8,235 bases of DNA from an uncultured Synergistia bacterium. GTDB lineage: Bacteria; Eremiobacterota; SpSt-956; JAKJGF01. The stretch is taken from contig CALARM010001155.1 of the NCBI GenBank assembly GCA_937888925.1, positions 1-8,235 on the forward strand, read 5' to 3'. The position numbers and the translations under genes were made by a program. Below, one piece after another: positions 5,255 to 8,235 of the stretch (position 1 is its first letter; each line of letters begins with the position of its first letter). Under the pieces are notes generated by a model, which saw nothing but the letters and a program-made list of their open reading frames with translations, was not told the origin of the DNA and searched no databases.

Positions 5255-6661
5255 ATGGATTTATCAGAATCTGTTTCTGCCCTGAATAAATGGTTGTGGC
5301 ACGATGATGTGTGGCGTGTGGCTCTTCAGTCTTTAGGCTCGGAATATGATAATTTTCATCTGGAAAAGGGCCTCAGACGTCTCAGTGATTCAGCCAATCT
5401 CCATGAAGCTATGATGTCGACGTCATGTGAATATCTTGCTCTTATAGGAAGGCAGATCGTTGAAGAAAAGGGAAAACTCTGTACAGGACGTTCAGTTTCA
5501 AAAGAAGAATATGTAAATTATTATGTAAATTACATAGATCCTCCGCTTGCACTGTGTCAATCGGTATGGCAGAAAAAAAGAGTTCTTATATTTCTGGATA
5601 TTGAATATTTTACCAGCAGGGACTGCAGTAATATTCTTTTAAACCAGGAAGAAGTTCTGGCTGCCGTAGAACCTGTTTATTCTCTTATAAGAGAAAAACT
5701 CCTTTCTTTAGGAATTGATCACATAGCTATTTTAACAGGACGGGGTTATAATTTTATTTCTTCTGTGCCATTTAATTCTCCTATTGTTTCCGAACTGGTA
5801 AGGATTGGAGGAACAATAGAACCGACTCTTGCAGCAAAGCAGAAATATCCTGCTTTTAAAAGATACAGGGCTGTAACGGAAAGAGAAGAACTTTCTTTTA
5901 AAGGTGCTTTACGTCTCATGTTGTTTCTTGCAGGTATAATTATTCATGATGCAAGAAGATTGTCTTACAGATTGCCTGTTGAAATGTCCGATATGGGTGA
6001 TGAAGGTATAGCACTGGATCTTACCATGCTTACAAGAAGTGTTGACAATTCGAACTGTTCTATTCCTGACTCTCCATATATAAAACTTCATTTTCAGAAA
6101 ATACTCGATCCCGAGGTTTTCTATCAGACACCCATTCCGGTTCGCCTTATACGTGCCAGAGGATGGGCGGAAAATTTCCCCGATATGAGAACCATGGTAA
6201 AGGTGAGAAATAATTATTATGAAGCTCTGAAACATTTTTCCAATCAGGATGGTCATATACCTGACGGAAGTTCCGGCATCAGAAATTTAATTCGTTTATA
6301 CAGGGAATCACCTATGGCCTATTTCCATCATGTAATGGACAGTGAAGAACATGAGCCATATGAAATATGGAATAAAACCTATCGTAATTACAATGCTATA
6401 TGTATACAATTTCCTCATTTAGCCCATATAATTTACAACCCCAATCCGTCTCTTCTGCAGCCTGATAAATTAAATCGTCTGATCAATGATTTTATGGATG
6501 CAGGATGGCATCCGAAACATATAGGAGGTTTTATAAGATCTATTTATGAAGATAATCACCTTGCAGACTGGGGAAATCGTTTTGAAAAATACGATGCGGC
6601 AAAATGGGCCAACGGATGGGTTGAAATACTGGGGGCTCAGAGATATTTTGGCCTTACCTGA
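5255..6661 (+). CDS. Divergent archaeo-eukaryotic primase (AEP)-like protein
   Basis: 468 residues from ATG 5255. No signal peptide or clear membrane segment. Three patches in the right order recall AEP primase-polymerases: VLIFLDIEYF (res. 110-119; D115 and E117 as the D-x-D/E metal pair), TGRGYNFISSVP (161-172; the 's-G-x-G-x-H' nucleotide-binding motif with His replaced by N166), and ALDLTML (253-259; D255 as a possible third metal ligand) followed by SIPDSPYIKL (269-278), like the 'R-x-P-x-S-x-H-x-K' patch. The last quarter has GWHPKHIGGFIRSIYE (417-432) and a Trp-rich tail and may be a helical accessory domain; I do not recognise it further. The protein probably shares a transcript with the endonuclease IV-like gene upstream, suggesting a nucleic-acid role. 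Known: AEP enzymes use acidic triads and a motif II His. Inferred: AEP membership, and perhaps altered or lost synthesis because of the N for H change. It could instead be an unrelated fold with chance motif similarity. Confidence 0.5.
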   Translation: MDLSESVSALNKWLWHDDVWRVALQSLGSEYDNFHLEKGLRRLSDSANLHEAMMSTSCEYLALIGRQIVEEKGKLCTGRSVSKEEYVNYYVNYIDPPLALCQSVWQKKRVLIFLDIEYFTSRDCSNILLNQEEVLAAVEPVYSLIREKLLSLGIDHIAILTGRGYNFISSVPFNSPIVSELVRIGGTIEPTLAAKQKYPAFKRYRAVTEREELSFKGALRLMLFLAGIIIHDARRLSYRLPVEMSDMGDEGIALDLTMLTRSVDNSNCSIPDSPYIKLHFQKILDPEVFYQTPIPVRLIRARGWAENFPDMRTMVKVRNNYYEALKHFSNQDGHIPDGSSGIRNLIRLYRESPMAYFHHVMDSEEHEPYEIWNKTYRNYNAICIQFPHLAHIIYNPNPSLLQPDKLNRLINDFMDAGWHPKHIGGFIRSIYEDNHLADWGNRFEKYDAAKWANGWVEILGAQRYFGLT

Positions 6662-6839
6662 TAATATGAAATAATTCATATGAATAAAAAAATATATTTA
6701 ATCAGATAATATAAGCTTTCTTCTTTTTAATTTTCATTTTTTATGTATCCTGCCCCTGTTAGAGGAAGGATTTTTTTTTCTATTCTGGAACTATTCTTTC
6801 ACATAAATAATGCCTCATGACAGAAAGAGATTATAAATA
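6662..6839. other. Intergenic spacer between primase-like and kinase genes
   Basis: 178 AT-rich bases with a likely terminator in the middle (6747-6779). No RNA gene, small ORF with a convincing start, or heptad repeat is visible; this is the only spacer in the window without heptads. A promoter for the kinase gene should lie in 6781-6839, but no match I trust is present. The ATG at 6840 has only a weak purine-rich stretch (AGAAAGAGA, near 6820) before it. Confidence 0.5.
6747..6779 (+). terminator. Probable intrinsic terminator after the primase-like gene
   Basis: ATCCT (6747-6751) pairs with AGGAT (6767-6771), with an inner CCT/AGG pairing across an internal loop, and is followed at once by nine T residues (6771-6779). 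It lies 86 bases after the stop at 6661 and would end the transcript of the TIM-barrel/primase-like pair. The stem is imperfect. Confidence 0.5.
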
Positions 6840-8235
6840 ATGGCTGAAGCTTGTATTAAATGTGGTCATAAAGATTTTGATGGTGACGGCAATTGTATTT
6901 ACTGTCTCACTTACGGAGTAAAATGGTTTAAAGCCGGTACTGTTCTGGACGGTCGTTATGAAATAAAAAAATCAATCAAAGCAGGAGGTATGGGAGCAGT
7001 ATATAAAGGTTTTGATACACGGTTAACCCAGCTCTGTGCAATAAAAGAAATGCTCAATCAGGAAGAAACAGATCTGGAATATATGAAAAAACGTTTTATG
7101 GAAGAAGCCAAGCTTCTGGCCGATTTAAGACATAACGGTATTCCCAGGGTTACAGATTATTTTACCCATCAAAACAGGTATTATCTTATAATGGATTATC
7201 TCGATGGCATAGATCTTTTTAATTATATAACAGTTAACTGCAACAATAAGGGAGTAGATGAGAAATTTGTCGTAAAAATCGGAATAGATGTATGTGATAT
7301 TCTCGTATATCTCCACAATCAAAAGCCAAAACCCATACTTCACAGGGATATAAAACCATCAAATATATTTTTCTGTAATGACGGAAGAATAATGCTCATA
7401 GACTTTGGCCTTGCAAGACCCGTAAATCCAGATACATGCAGTGAAAAAACTATTGTAGGAACCATGGGGTATGCCTCTCTTGAACAGTATCAGGGACAGC
7501 CTGAGCCAAGGAGTGACCTTTATGGTATTGCAGCTGTTATGTATTTTCTCCTGACTGCAGTGCAGCCGGGGCCTCTGAAATTTCCTCCTCTGAAAGAAAC
7601 AAGGCCCGATGTGTCTCCCTGGCTTGAAAAGATTGTAAAAAAAGCACTGAGCCTCTATCCGGAAAATCGTTTTGCTTCTGCACTGGAGATGAAAGAGGTT
7701 CTGGAAGGAAAAAGAGACCTGGGAGATTTTAATGATGATAGCGGCGATCTTGAAAAAGTAAGAAAAGAGTTTATAGAAGAAGAAGTTTCTACCAGCAAAA
7801 AAGGACTTTTTGCGCAGAAAAGAATTCCTAAAGAACAGGTCAAGGAAACAGCTTTTATAATTTCTTCTGCCTCTGATGTAGATAGAATCATAGAAATGGC
7901 AGAAAAACAGGATCATAGATCTCTGGAACCTCTTGTAAAACTTCTGGCTATGGAGGAATTTAAAGAAAAACGCAGGAAAATAGTAGATTTACTCGGTAAT
8001 TTTAAAGACGAGAGAGTTATTGAACCTCTCATAAAAATGCTTTCCAGTCCTGATGAAATTATAAGAAGATATACTCCTGCATCTCTTGCAAAGATTGGAG
8101 CCAGAATAGCTATAAAAGATATTGGAAAACTCCTTAAAGATCCGAGTCCTGCTGTTCAGAAAAGTGCTCTTCAGGCCCTGGGTGATCTTACGGAAAAAAA
8201 TATTATGGATTTTCTTGCTCTTTTTCTTGGTAAGA
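6840..8235 (+). CDS. Zinc-ribbon Ser/Thr protein kinase with HEAT repeats, 3' end cut by window
   Basis: 465 residues are visible from ATG 6840; an in-frame TAA two codons upstream fixes the start at or after it. Order of parts: a zinc ribbon (C5-x2-C8 and C19-x2-C22); a Hanks-type kinase domain (about 40-287); a charged linker; HEAT repeats (about 345 to the window end, for example DERVIEPLIKMLSSPDEIIR and AVQKSALQALGDL). Kinase residues seen are K69 (CAIKEM), E89, H168-R169-D170 with K172 and N175, D188-F189-G190, and the activation/P+1 segment from G207 with D226 of SDLYG. Catalytic residues are intact, so activity is likely. Oddities are K47 in place of the first Gly of the GxGxxG loop (KAGGMG) and L214 in place of Pro in the 'APEQ' motif. 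The protein would phosphorylate Ser/Thr on partners, probably bound through the HEAT domain. No membrane segment appears in the visible part. It seems to be a separate transcription unit from the genes to the left. Confidence 0.92.
   Translation, partial: MAEACIKCGHKDFDGDGNCIYCLTYGVKWFKAGTVLDGRYEIKKSIKAGGMGAVYKGFDTRLTQLCAIKEMLNQEETDLEYMKKRFMEEAKLLADLRHNGIPRVTDYFTHQNRYYLIMDYLDGIDLFNYITVNCNNKGVDEKFVVKIGIDVCDILVYLHNQKPKPILHRDIKPSNIFFCNDGRIMLIDFGLARPVNPDTCSEKTIVGTMGYASLEQYQGQPEPRSDLYGIAAVMYFLLTAVQPGPLKFPPLKETRPDVSPWLEKIVKKALSLYPENRFASALEMKEVLEGKRDLGDFNDDSGDLEKVRKEFIEEEVSTSKKGLFAQKRIPKEQVKETAFIISSASDVDRIIEMAEKQDHRSLEPLVKLLAMEEFKEKRRKIVDLLGNFKDERVIEPLIKMLSSPDEIIRRYTPASLAKIGARIAIKDIGKLLKDPSPAVQKSALQALGDLTEKNIMDFLALFLGK

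Noticed and set aside
6664..6681. Small perfect hairpin ATATGAA-ATAA-TTCATAT just after the primase-like gene
   Set aside because: All-AT weak stem with no T run after it on either strand; the terminator at 6747-6779 is a better candidate.
6787..6802. Sigma-54-like promoter (TGGAAC-N5-TTTCA) before the kinase gene
   Set aside because: Matches only the TGG and part of the -12 element, too weak to support.
7125..7916. Minus-strand open frames opposite the kinase gene
   Set aside because: The plus strand has an unmistakable kinase; the antisense proteins are Phe/Tyr-rich low-complexity shadows.

Overview
The window shows an AT-rich (by eye about 35-40% G+C) bacterial segment with five protein-coding genes. 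Two lie on the minus strand at the left (1-1600, cut by the window edge, and 1700-3760) and three on the plus strand at the right (4000-5091, 5255-6661, and 6840-8235, cut by the window edge). A 236-base divergent promoter region (3764-3999) separates the two groups. Shine-Dalgarno sites precede the two genes at 4000 and 5255. The combination of clostripain-like proteins, a zinc-ribbon/Hanks kinase/HEAT fusion and in-phase heptanucleotide repeats between genes suits an uncultured, deep-branching bacterium with a large regulatory gene set. I cannot name a phylum from this sequence.

Left block: two tandem paralogues with the fold of clostripain (peptidase family C11), both of which have lost the catalytic His and the catalytic Cys. 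Each carries a long C-terminal extension rich in Gly/Ala hydrophobic segments. They appear to be a duplicated pair of pseudo-proteases, perhaps membrane-associated, with no obvious signal peptide.

Centre block: 4000-5091 encodes a TIM-barrel protein in which the nine metal ligands of endonuclease IV can be matched one by one (one Asp to Glu change). 5255-6661 encodes a protein with motifs resembling the archaeo-eukaryotic primase (AEP) fold: D-x-E, a TGRGY-N version of the s-x-H motif, and a later Asp followed by an 'S-P-Y-x-K' patch. A TTGACA-17-TAATAT promoter precedes the pair and a likely intrinsic terminator (6747-6779) follows it, so they may form a two-gene unit joining abasic-site-type chemistry with primase-polymerase-type chemistry. 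This is the best candidate here for an undescribed system. The functional link is inference.

Right block: 6840 onward encodes a zinc-ribbon Ser/Thr kinase followed by HEAT repeats and runs off the window.

Intergenic DNA: three of the four spacers contain heptanucleotide repeats. The largest is 21 in-phase 7-mers (5092-5238), beginning directly after a stop codon, with left and right halves of opposite polarity so the block is a long imperfect inverted repeat. A second type (AAACCTG-like, six in-phase units, 3921-3962) lies in the presumed 5' leader of the TIM-barrel gene. A third (nnnTCAC on the plus strand) lies in two short clusters between the paralogues.
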